Of a DNA stretch of 64,000 nucleotides, positions 22,101-31,900 are shown in pieces (the first letter of the stretch is position 1; each line of letters begins with the position of its first letter). The notes beneath the pieces are model-generated. The model worked only from the letters and a program-made list of their open reading frames with translations, was not told the DNA's origin and did not search any database. The stretch comes from Istiophorus platypterus (lineage: Eukaryota > Chordata > Actinopteri > Istiophoriformes > Istiophoridae), in assembly GCA_016859345.1 (NCBI GenBank), contig CM029122.1:7141075-7205074 (forward strand), in the 5' to 3' direction. The translations under genes and the position numbers were made by a program.

Positions 22101-25100
22101 GGAGACAGAAACTAAAAGTAGACTGGCCACAGTCCTTTAGAATGTGGAACAAGACTGAGGGTAGGGCTTCTTACGCTGGCTGAAAGGGAGATGACTTGTG
22201 GAAGTTCCACTCGGTTCTCCAGAGCTGCTGATCTCAGCAGGAACTCTGCTTCCTGCAAACGGCCACGAGACACCAACCAGCGAGGAGACTCTGGAACCAG
22301 CCTGGTGGACAGACAGACGAACACAAATACATTTATCGTCTGTAATTCGTTAGTAAAACCCATTTTGGGGGAAATCAGGGAAAAGTCTATACTGCCCATT
22401 ATGCCCCAAAATGCAGTAACTGCAGTGTATTTAGTCAAAAATTTGTCAAGACCAGATTCTGACTTCTTTACATTAGTTTTTAAAGTGTGATTCTTTATGT
22501 CAAATGAGCAATAAAAAAAAATGTTAAATGTGGAGTTAGCACAAAGCCAAACACCGAACCAAACCCTGAGCTACTAAACTATACATAAAAAAGCAAGACA
22601 GCCAGATCCAGTTTTTGTGAGATGGTGCAATAGCCATGGCCATACAGTGAACTTGTGACGGTTGTGTTGGTTATACAGGTCATCTTACCACCAGAGGGGG
22701 AGACAGGCCAGGCTGGGTACCGCCATGATCAGCGACAGGTGTCTCCAGTTCCTGACCAGGTAGGCAGTGCAAGGCAGCAGCGTCATACCAATCACGTACA
22801 TAAAAGGCAAACATAGGCTGGAGTAGAGAACTCTGGTTGAACCAATCAGGATCTCTGAACCTGTGGAGGAAGAAAAAAGCAGAATTGTGAATATAAGGCA
22901 CCAAGTGGACCTTTTTGTATTTCTGTCTGTTTTGTCAGGTTAAGTTAAAATATAATGCTATCTGTGTACATAGAACTACAGCAGCAGTGTTAAAAGGTTG
23001 AGAAGCTTACAACCACTTGTTTGCATTTTGAAAAAGGGTCTCTTTTCCCCATCAACAATACAAAACAAAACCGGTACTTGCTCTTTGGCTTTAAAGAATC
23101 ATTTTGAGGGCTGGAAGTAATTGATTCTTATGTATACAAGGCCCAAAGAGACAGAAGAAGATGGACTGTCAAATGTGTCCATGTTGGTGTGGACATGGTC
23201 TAACTCTCCTCTGCTAACTCTGAGATCGACAGCAAAACATCATCAATAGAACATGCAACCAGTGAAGAGGAGAATAAAGGATGAGAGGTCACAGTGTCTT
23301 GAAACTGAAAATAACCCTTACCCAGCACAAACATCACTATGTAGCTGGCGATCTGACCCATGCCCAGCAGGAAGAAGAGCGCAGTGAAGACAGGCCAGGA
23401 CGGAGCAAAGGCCACAGCAATGCTGGAGACGCTAAGCAAGGCAATGGCGCCGAAGAGAACAGGCTTCCTCCCAAACCTGGAGTACAAATGCAACGGAGCA
23501 CTGTGAGAAGCAACAGCAACGTAACGGTTTTCTGTTCGGATATTAATACTAAAGAAGAGAGACACTTGGGGAGGAAGATGTTGTTGTCAGACATTCTTCC
23601 AAATCAATGGTAGATGTTTTTGACCATGAACGCTTAAGGAGGCTTTCACATCTGGGACCAGGGCCTGGATTGTAGTGCACTTGAACACAAAGCCCAGTTC
23701 ATTTCACTAGTGTGAACGAAGTGTACCAAACCATGCCCGGGTCCACTTGGAAAGGTGGTCTCAGGTTGGGGCCAGTCATATTCCAGCACAGTCAAAAGCA
23801 AGTTTTTTATTTGATATCGAGGGTAACTCTGTAGAAGCTTTAGGGGGACGGTTTAAATTGAAACTGAAAAGTACCGGTCAGAGAGCTGTCCAGTGATGAA
23901 GCATCCACACAGTCCTCCCAGGAAGTAGATAAGAGAGGTCAGAGGCTCTTTCCACTGGTCACTGCACACAAGGTTGAACTGAAAGACAATGGACATATGG
24001 AAATTCTGCAGCAAACATGAAAATATGAACTGGAATGATACAGCGGACAGAAAAAAATGAGATATGAAGCAAACATAGGAATGCAACCTGGGATAATATA
24101 ATAAAAACAAAACAGACACAAAACATAAACTGGAAAACACTGTTCTCCTGGTCTCCAACAGTCAGCTACCGAGTCCTTTGACCCGATCTCTCAGGACTTG
24201 ATTTTTCTGTTCATGTCTTTGTGATTAACTGGGCTCACTTTGTCCCGAGTCCCTGTTCCTCTCGGTCATTTGCCTAAGCCTATGATCACACATTTCCTGC
24301 TTGAGCCCGCTGGTCTTTCCTTTGAGTCTGGACCACCAGCAGGCATCTCCCCTGAGCCCTGAGCCTGGTTTTCCAACTTCTCAGAACCTGCCTGTGCCTT
24401 CAGTGTCCATATTTTTAGAGGCAGGTCCTCAAATGTCCTGATCCAATGAGCCCAGTCCAACAGAATCAATCTCATCAGAGCCAGGTCTTCCAGTGTCTTA
24501 CTCTTTTTGTATGTGGTTGTCAGGTGTCTTCCCTCTCAGAACCTGGTCCTTCCATATCCAGATTCCTGGAGATTCTTACAGACAGTTCTCCAGCGTTGGG
24601 CTCCCCAGATCCAATTTTTTAAAGTCCTTCTCCTTTTTGACGAGTCCTCCAGCATCCAGCTTCTCAGATTGTGGTCTTTCATTGTCCAGATTTTAAGAGA
24701 TGATCTTCTAGTGCCCTGATCACGTGAGAGCCCAATTCTGTAGAATGCATCTCCTAGTTGCCTGGTCTTCCTGCATCCATCACCTTAGATCCTGGTCCTT
24801 TAGTATCTAGATTCTTAGATCTTGGCCCTTCAGTATCCAGCTTGTCATAGTCCTCCTGTAACCAGCTCCTCTGAGCCCTGTTCTCCAGTATTCAAGCTAC
24901 TTCCTGCCCTCCAAGCCTGGTCGTCGAGCATCCAGGTCTTCAGAGCCCAGTCCCCAAGTGACCAGATTGAACCTGGAACTCCTCTATCAAACTTCTCTGA
25001 TATCAGCCTTTTCTGGACTGGTCTTCCTCCACCGGGTTTTCCTCCTGAGCTGCTCTACTTGTCACTTCCCTGTGCCAAAGGTTTGTTTGTCCATCCGTGA

Positions 25101-27524
25101 TACAATTTGCTCAACAAATGACACCACGCTGAGATGAACAGAGATGCTTTAAAGGAGTACATGGACATAAATACTGTGTTGTGGGGGATTTGATTGTGGT
25201 GATGCCTTCACTGCCTCTGCTTCAACATCCATACAACCAAGTCTCTGTATGTGAATCCTTCTTGTTTTCTTGGATGCCTTTTTACCTGCTGCCTTCTAGT
25301 TGGTGAGTGCCCTTATTATCTACCTCATTCAGTCAAAGCATGCCCATGTATTTGGTGTGTCATACTCGCAAGACCCAAAAATATCCTGTGTACAAACAGG
25401 ATATGTGACAAGACTTTAGAAATTTAAAAGAGAAAGAAAGATACATAAGATTTTTTTTTTCTCTTAGGTTTTCGTTGAGCTGCTTCACCACTGATGAAAA
25501 ATGTGTTTTAACTTTTTCTGTCTGACTTTACCATGTGCAATGCAATCACATGTCGCTGTAGTATGGAAATGGGACACAGCTTAGAAAGATACGAAAATAT
25601 TCCGACTGCGGTTCCAGTCCAGCTTCATTAAAACGTTCTGGTTTCATTTGCGTTCATTTTTGGAAGTTAAAGATCCCCAACCCATAGATCAAATTTATAT
25701 AAGAAGTTTAGTCATTAAGTCATGGCATTACAACACATAACGCATACACGAGGCCCCAATCCAGTCAAGTATCTCATCTAAGCTTCCCACAGTCGACTGA
25801 GGGATGTCACTGATTGGTGGCCACTGAGAAAGGTCATGACCTCCCCGTTGTTTCACACTCAAAAGCTGTTCTGACCAGACTGGATCCTTATTTAACACGC
25901 TGGAGTCTAAACGGGCAACAGGAGGAGATGGTGTCACTAATAGCAACAGTAACAACAGTGAAAACAAGTACAGATAATTGTATTAGTACTTGCATTAGAT
26001 GCAGTATTAAATTCCACAGAAATGCTGGTAGCAGCGGTAGTTCAGTACCTCGCTGACGACAGTAGTTTGGTAGTACTCAGCACTGTAGGTCCACCCATCC
26101 CTACAGCCCTCCTGCTTCAGGCCGGAGAGGAGGACCTCTAGACTTGATCCAGGCAGAGACAGGTTCTGGATCTGGTCTGGGCCGAGTCCGCTTCCCGTCG
26201 CGGACAGGTTCCGCACCAGGTCCAGCTCATACCGGCTGCAGCTGCTCCTCACTGTCCTCCCGGACACCACCTGCCGACCAGGAAACGACATCATCGCTCA
26301 ACAGGTGTAGGTGTGTGTGTGTGTGTGTGTGTGTGGGGGGGGGCACCAGGGCAGACGACATCGGTTCAGACTAGACCAGCTGTAACCTGCACCAGGAACA
26401 CAGCCTCGACGAATCCAAAACTATCCAGTAAATTATTAGCTGACTGCATATAACAGATAACCTTACCTTAAACCCAGTATCTCACAGGGCTGGAGAGAAA
26501 CATTTTACTCAAGTACTGTAAGTATGTACCATTGTAAGGGATTTCATTTCTAGTGCTCTATACTTATACTATATATTATACTTATATACCTTTACTACTG
26601 CAATACATTTCAGCAAAAAATATTGTACTTTTTATTTTTTACTGATATGTGATAAACATGTAAAGCATGATCTATTTTCGTTGATTAAACTGATCATCAC
26701 TAAATAAAGTTAAAATGAGCTCCTCAACACTGTTGATAATAGTAAGTAATCTGACATATAATAACATAATTTAGACGTGACAGCAGCCATTCAGCTGTAT
26801 AGTGAGTAATTTTACTTGTAATACTTTAAGTACATTTTACTGATGATACTTACGTATTTTTCTTGATGGATTTGACTTGTCATGGAGTAAATTTAAATTG
26901 CCATACTTATACCTTTACTCAAGTAAAAGATGGGGATGCAGAAAATACAGATACAAAATACAAATACAAATTTTTACAGATACAATCTAAAAAATTCTTA
27001 GTTTCTTTCTTGTCATATTTCCCCCCTCACATAGAAGCTGTAATGAAAAGTTAGTTGGAAGAAATGATGGAAACTTTAGTTTGAAAATTGGATTAGTGAA
27101 ATGGAATTTTTTGATAAAAATTCAAAGTAAAAGCTTATGGGGGAAAAAGATTTTGAATTCATTTACGGTAAAATGATTAAAGACATGATCAAATAAAAAT
27201 CTTGATTTTCCCATGAAATAAAAAGTTTTTTTTTTGTTTTTTTTTCACTTCATCGATCATTTTCTGAATCTTTCAGCTTGAAAGGGACCATTTCCAGCCC
27301 GGGTCGGTTCTGACCTGCACTGGGATGCTGGCCTGGATCCAGTCCTGGCTCAGGTTGCTGGTAGCGGGGATGTGGCAGTGGTGGGGGGGGCTAGTCATCA
27401 GGAAGATGACGGACAGGACGTTGTATCCGGACGGAAGGGAGATGAGACAGAGCAGGAAGAAGACTCTCCTCTGGAACGGGCCCCAGGACCCCAGGAATGA
27501 CACCGACTCCTCGTAGCCCTGCAT
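19082..27524 (-). CDS. slc22a5-like: Organic cation/carnitine transporter-like protein (SLC22 family, OCTN type)
   Basis: Eleven coding exons join in phase to 575 codons plus stop; human OCTN2 is 557 residues. Family knowledge: SLC22 proteins are 12-helix major-facilitator carriers in the plasma membrane; OCTN members carry carnitine, ergothioneine or organic cations. What is seen: start MQGYEESVSFLGSWGPFQR, helix 1, then a large extracellular loop with N-glycosylation sequons at N57, N91 and N106 (human OCTN2 uses N57, N64 and N91). GQLSDRFGRKPVLFG is the MFS loop motif between helices 2 and 3, PESPRWLVSRGR lies after helix 6, and PLPDTIDQ follows helix 12. Exon lengths 104, 155, 172, 127, 101, 215, 183 and 136 equal those I recall for human SLC22A5 exons 2-9. 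Oddities: an extra intron at codon 70, no lysine in the ATP-like motif, and a C-terminus TTRL. Substrate cannot be read from sequence; SLC22A4 or a fish-specific paralogue is equally possible. Confidence 0.92.
19185..20076. other. Last intron of the OCTN-like gene
   Basis: TTTG-type simple repeat at 19268-19315 and otherwise unique sequence. No coding signal. Confidence 0.8.
20077..20212 (-). CDS. slc22a5-like: OCTN-like exon 10 (helix 12)
   Basis: Acceptor CTCCAG|CCGTG; reads AVFYEFLPWILVGSLSLLSV, LLCVLLPETFRQPLPDTIDQ, LALPH; donor AG|GTAAGC. 136 nt. Without splicing it would stop at once (AGG TAA), but the donor is near-perfect and a final exon fits. Confidence 0.93.
20615..20797 (-). CDS. 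slc22a5-like: OCTN-like exon 9 (helices 10-11)
   Basis: Acceptor CCTGCAG|GTTATT; reads STLTLFLVLLGKFGILAGLG, GMYIYTGELSPTVIRNTAMS and SPYLLQL; donor CTTG|GTGAGA. 183 nt. YTGELSPTVIRN is the conserved MFS motif after helix 10. Confidence 0.95.
21267..21481 (-). CDS. slc22a5-like: OCTN-like exon 8 (helices 7-9)
   Basis: Acceptor GTTTGCAG|GTTTTC; reads FSLSLSYFGLSFNMSSLYGN, FLNYILLSLIELPAYVTTWL and RRLAFISFTLVGALAMLLIQ; donor CACA|GTGAGT. 215 nt. Confidence 0.95.
21994..22094 (-). CDS. slc22a5-like: OCTN-like exon 7 (loop to helix 7)
   Basis: Acceptor CCCACAG|GCTGAA; reads AEKATTQKTESLSILDLLRT then KNIRHITLKLWLI; donor TG|GTGAGT. 101 nt. Confidence 0.94.
22175..22301 (-). CDS. slc22a5-like: OCTN-like exon 6 (central cytoplasmic loop)
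   Basis: Acceptor CCACCAG|GCTGGT; reads LVPESPRWLVSRGRLQEAEF, LLRSAALENRVELPQVISLS, AS; donor AGC|GTAAGA. 127 nt. PESPRWL is the SLC22 signature. Confidence 0.95.
22689..22860 (-). CDS. slc22a5-like: OCTN-like exon 5 (helices 5-6)
   Basis: Acceptor TCCACAG|GTTCAG; reads SEILIGSTRVLYSSLCLPFM, YVIGMTLLPCTAYLVRNWRH and LSLIMAVPSLACLPLW; donor TG|GTAAGA. 172 nt. Confidence 0.94.
23322..23476 (-). CDS. slc22a5-like: OCTN-like exon 4 (helices 3-4)
   Basis: Acceptor ACTCCAG|GTTTGG; reads RFGRKPVLFGAIALLSVSSI, AVAFAPSWPVFTALFFLLGM and GQIASYIVMFVLG; donor CTGG|GTAAGG. 155 nt. Confidence 0.95.
23637..23790. mobile_element. MITE-like fragment in the OCTN-like intron 3-4
   Basis: Phrases such as GTGTGAACGAAGTGTACCAAACC and GGTCCACTTGG resemble a common teleost non-autonomous DNA transposon. 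No clear ends were found. A related trace may sit at 52560-52810 (GAACCGGAAAACACACCACA, GTGTGAATGGCACCGAACAA). Confidence 0.4.
23875..23978 (-). CDS. slc22a5-like: OCTN-like exon 3 (helix 2)
   Basis: Acceptor CTTTCAG|TTCAAC; reads FNLVCSDQWKEPLTSLIYFL then GGLCGCFITGQLSD; donor CG|GTACTT. 104 nt. Confidence 0.95.
24290..24965. repeat. Decayed minisatellite, unit about 30 bp
   Basis: Repeating phrases CCTGGTCCTTTAGTATCTAG, TTCTTAGATCTTGGCCCTTC and AGTATCCAGCTTGTC recur in order with many substitutions across roughly 20 units. It lies in the intron between OCTN-like exons 2 and 3; the outer limits are fuzzy. Confidence 0.8.
24966..26048. other. Rest of the OCTN-like intron 2-3
   Basis: Unique AT-rich sequence. 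No coding signal seen. Confidence 0.75.
26049..26270 (-). CDS. slc22a5-like: OCTN-like exon 2 (residues 71-144)
   Basis: Acceptor CGGCAG|GTGGTG. Carries the rest of the first extracellular loop: SSCSRYELDLVRNLS, QNLSLPGSS and CRDGWTYSAEYYQTTVVSE; donor GAG|GTACTG. 222 nt, phase 0. Human OCTN2 encodes exons 1 and 2 of this gene in one exon. Confidence 0.92.
26271..27314. other. OCTN-like intron 1-2
   Basis: TG repeat followed by a G run at 26311-26343; the rest is AT-rich without coding signal. Human SLC22A5 has no intron at this place, as I recall. Confidence 0.75.
27315..27524 (-). CDS. slc22a5-like: OCTN-like exon 1 (residues 1-70)
   Basis: ATG at 27524-27522 in context TAAAATGC. Reads helix 1 FFLLCLISLPSGYNVLSVIF, then SPPHHCHIPATSNLSQDW; donor CAG|GTCAGA. 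210 nt, phase 0. Confidence 0.93.
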
Positions 27525-28559
27525 TTTACTGGACCGATACTCTCTTAGAGTCTGTTTTTAAAATTTAAACCTAAAGTCAATAATTCAGCTTATTAAGAGC
27601 TATTTCAAGTACTGAAACTACAACAATTAAGTTGACTATACACGCACAAAGAATATTGATGTTAAAACTTCAACTACTCTTAGTGCAACACTTATATATA
27701 TTACTTCTCTGCCCTGGCACAATCTTTTATCATAGTTAGAAAAACTACGACTCTGTATCCAATGTTACAACAATAAGTGCAAATATTTTCTGTTACTACA
27801 AGCACAATAACTAAATGCAGCTCTCCCAGTGCTGTAAGATGTGCTACGATAAGTCTAAATATTACAGCGCTCTGAATACAAATACTGTTATTTCCCCTGT
27901 TGCAGCAGGTTCGGCTTCTCTGAAGGATGCAGGATCTCTGTGTGGCTCCGCACCTCTTTTATCCGGACTAGACAAAAGAACCCCTCCTCCTCTTCCTCCT
28001 CCTCCTCCTCCTCCTCCTCCTTCTCCTCACATACTCCCCCTCTCATACTCCCCCTTGCAGCAGTCGGGGCTCTTATTGAATCCACTTTTGGAAACTCCTC
28101 ATGAGAAAAAAAAACCCAAACCCATTACACTTCAAATCAGAAATAGAGTGAAAGAGCAGATGGGAGGAAACATTGTCCTTTTAAAAAGATAAATAGTGAT
28201 GATTATTGGAACTAAGTGATGACTAAATGTAGAAAAATGTCCTGGTGATGTTAGGGAGTAAGGCACAGCCCTAAAGATGAACAATTTGATTTAAAATCAA
28301 GGTTGGCATTAAAAAAATATGGAAAATGAAGTCTGTCCAGAAGGGAAATGTTTTCCTTTTCTTCTCTTATTTTCTTTTTTTTTTTACATGTGAAAAACTG
28401 TCTCTGGGTAGTGATCGAAAGGAAATGTTCTATTAATACACCTTTAATGTACATAAAGTTAACCCCTTAAACCCTTCAAATTCACCCTTTTAGAGGGAGG
28501 GAAAAGGACACATTTCTCATCACTTTCTGACAACATCACAAAAAGATACATGAAGAACA

Positions 28560-28930
28560 AAGCAAGTGACATAGATTTTTTTAACACGTGATTTTTAATT
28601 TTTTTACACATACGAAATGCTCAAAATCCACGTACATCGATATATGCGCTTATTGTATGTGAAAATGTTGCTTGCTCACACTTGAAACATCTGAAAATCA
28701 CGCGTGCCTTTTTGGATAAATTAAATATGATACGATCACGTACATGGACATGCGGTTTTGAAACATGTCGCATGCGAAAAGTACAAAATCACGATGATGT
28801 CAAACACGACATGTATCAAATCAAACTCATTTTACGTGTGATGCATTTACACGCAGCCACATGTGCTTTTCATATGTTTCACATGAGAAAGACAGACAAA
28901 AGAGAAATCAAACACTTAGAGGTAGTAACA
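28560..28930. repeat. Decayed minisatellite rich in CACATG/CACGTG half-palindromes
   Basis: Phrases like TTTTACACATACGAAATG, GAAAATCACGCGTG, ACATGTCGCATGCGAAAAG and TTTTACGTGTGATGCATTTAC repeat the theme ACACGTG-AAAATC with heavy decay. Confidence 0.6.
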
Positions 28931-31900
28931 TGGGTTTTAAAACATATTAATTTATGTTTGATATAATTAAGTTGCTAATTCATACCTTTTGTGTAGGTTT
29001 ACATGATTATTAAAGGATAAGAAATGGCAAATAATCAGATTAAATGAACCCTGTTAATTGAATCTGAACTGATTAAAGGATCTCAGTTCCTCTAGGGTTT
29101 AGTATTAATTGAGGAGAGATTAAGATTTGATAGTCATGCTGTATTTAATTGTAATCTGAAGCCCAAAAGTTGCAAAAGGTGACAACTTTTTATCTCCTGT
29201 GCACAAGCTGAAAATGTCCACTGCGCTTCGAGCCCTGCATATATCTCAAATGCTGCACAGTTTTCCCTGATGTTTTACTGATTTGGAGAAAGTTATTCAT
29301 GCTCCTTCCGCCCGTGGTACTGAGGTTTATTTCCGTGCTTCAGGCATTAAGGTCACATGGAGGGAAACTCATCTTTCGCCAGGTGTCACAATTCTATGTT
29401 GATTAACGGAGGATCATGCAGGTTATTTGCTCCAAGGCGCCACACAAACAGATCTCCATTGAGATAACTGCTATAGTCCTAACTGAGCTCTAATCCGAGG
29501 TTAGACCCATGTCCGTGTGTCCTGCTATTAAAAAACACACACACACACACAACAGGAACTAAAACACCATTGTAAAGTTATCGGTGACATTTGGTCTTTC
29601 TCGGGAAAAAAATAAATAAAAATGGATAAGCAGTGACATCATTATCATGTTCCCTCATCCCCTTGCTCAAATTGACATCTCGCGGTCATCGTGCAAACTT
29701 CTCACAGGGAGCCAGTCAGCGCGAGGTGGCCGGCGCTGCCCCGAAAGATGCCTCGTCACCTTTTAACCGGCCCCGATCATTTATTGCCACAGAGCTGGAG
29801 ATGCTGACTGCGCAGTAAATGATCAAACCGGTTGCAGATCTTTTCAGCCCAGTCCGGTTCTGTCTGGGCCGATGACCTGGGCAGCACCGGTCTGTTCAGG
29901 TAAGGCTGACTCAGTGTCTTTTTTTTTTTTTTCCTTTAACCTTCAGTTAATCTTAGAGATCAGAATTTTGGTGGTAAGAAAAAAAAAACCAAACACACCA
30001 AAATAAGCGACTCACTTGGATTTCGTTGGCGCTCGTAAGTTAAAATTAGCATTTAACATGACGTTTCTGGTTCGCGTTCCATCATTGTTTCCAGGATGCG
30101 ATATCCATACTTCAGCAGTCTATGCACTGGGGGACCCAACTACGCTCAAGCCCTTGACTCCCTATGATGCCACTTGGATCCAAACCTCACTTATGAATAG
30201 TCGGGGACTCGTGGCTTAAGAGTGAACATCGCCCCAACCTCCGTCTTTATGCGTGTGGCACAAGCTTAAAAGTAGAGTTGCCTCCTATCAGACCCTCCTT
30301 TGGTCTGATTATAAACAGTATAACCATGTAAAGAGATGACAAAAGTTTCTTGATCGTATCAGTGGTTCATCCAATAAGCCCGGGGCCCGGGGCCTTATCT
30401 TTTGAGATAAATATTCCCGGAGTTGTTCCTCTTACATAATATCTGACGTCAATGATTAATACGAAGTGACAAACCAACCGTGACATCACTCACTGGTTTG
30501 AGAACTTCTGCTCTGGAGCCTCGACTCTGGCATTTTGGCCGTCGCCCATCCTTGGTTTTGTTTTTTGTTTGTTTTGGTTTTTTTTGGAGCCAGAAGTAGC
30601 CACATTTGGATGAGAGGGTGGAGCTAGGGAGGAGCGGGGGGGGGGGGGGGGTTGTCTGACTTAGAACCAGTGGACACTGTGCACCTCCACCCAACCTATA
30701 CCGGTGACTTGCTGTCCGTTTGACATGGGAATCAGCTGGTTCAACCAAGTCCACCAAACGAAGATCACCCCCCCCCCCGGCGTCGGCCAGAGGTGCTGCG
30801 GCGCGTTCGTGGCGACTCACTGCACCTTCACCGTCTTTCGCCGGCGCCCTTGCACCTCATCCTCACGCAAGGCCTGACACTCCCTCCGGTCATTCAGCTA
30901 CAAGGGGGGGGGTCACATGACAGTTTGGCTGAGTCCGTGAAAACCCGACTTCAGCGACGACGAGACGTTCACACGGGACGGTTTGTTTGCTGTTCAGGTT
31001 GATTCTTAACATTTTTTTGTTGTTTTTTTTTTAGCCCTGCACATAGCCCCACAGTGTAACGCCTTATGTGATGAGTATTTTGTTGTTGTTGTTGTTGTTG
31101 TTAATATAGTATTTGTTTTTTACACTGTTCTCTCCCACCAGGTGTGATCTTCCTCGTTCCCTGCTCTCCCTCTTAATCCCCCATGGTCTTTGACACCCTC
31201 TGCCCGCTTCCTGCGCTGTAACAAACCGTAAATAGTTTTAAACATTAGCCTCAACAGTTCATATAGTTCACAGTTCTTGGTTAGTCAGTGTCAGTTTGCT
31301 GTTACGAGAGCATCAGTTAATCACAGCGGGTTTGTTACTGTAGCGGATTCACGCTCAAATACTCAGTCACGTTGCCTTTGTGCCCCTTTCATAGTGACCT
31401 AATTAAACTAAGAAATTGTTAACGTGAGTAAACCTCAGAACAACTTCTTCCCCCGACCTGCTACATATTAACTGTTGTGTGCATACACACAAGGCCTCAC
31501 GAAGAACAATGGCTGCTTTATTTGCACCTGACCTCCATTATTTATGGGCTGCTGCAATAGCCCCCGGGCTTTGGATTCAACCCGGACGGTGCAGAGACTC
31601 GTTTACTGACTTGTTCGCGACTTGGGTTCAGCGGTGGCCTCCTCAGAGCAAACGTCGTCGCCTCAAGCGCTAATATCGAATCAGTTGTGAAATTATTTCT
31701 GGGGGGGGGACCACCGGAGCATTACTTTGTATTACTGGCTGCTGCGCCACTGCTGCGCCACCGAAAACATATTCTTATGCAGTTTGTTAAGATTTCAGTT
31801 GAACACATCTATTGGTGTATGCCTTGTTTTTAATTCTCAATTGCCAAATAAATTTCTAATCATAAAAAAACTTTCAATCCGATGATTCAGGTTCTGTAGT

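Larger units (their letters stand above)
20213..23321. other. Internal introns of the OCTN-like gene (exons 5-9 lie within)
   Basis: The introns between exons 9/10, 8/9, 7/8, 5/6 and 4/5 are 390-510 nt each and mostly unique. 21600-21900 resembles a dispersed percomorph repeat (phrases GTTAGAGGAAA, GGATCA, TGTTGAGATA), strongly diverged. Confidence 0.6.

Noticed and set aside
22680..22904. Minus-strand frame RFRDPDWFNQSSLLQPMF as an alternative transporter exon reading
   Set aside because: It is a shifted frame of OCTN-like exon 5; the frame starting SEILIGSTRVLYSS joins both neighbours in phase and matches the family.
29779..29823. Stem-loop bordered by GATCATTTA and TAAATGATC as a microRNA precursor
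   Set aside because: Only nine paired bases around a large unpaired centre; too weak for a pre-miRNA call.
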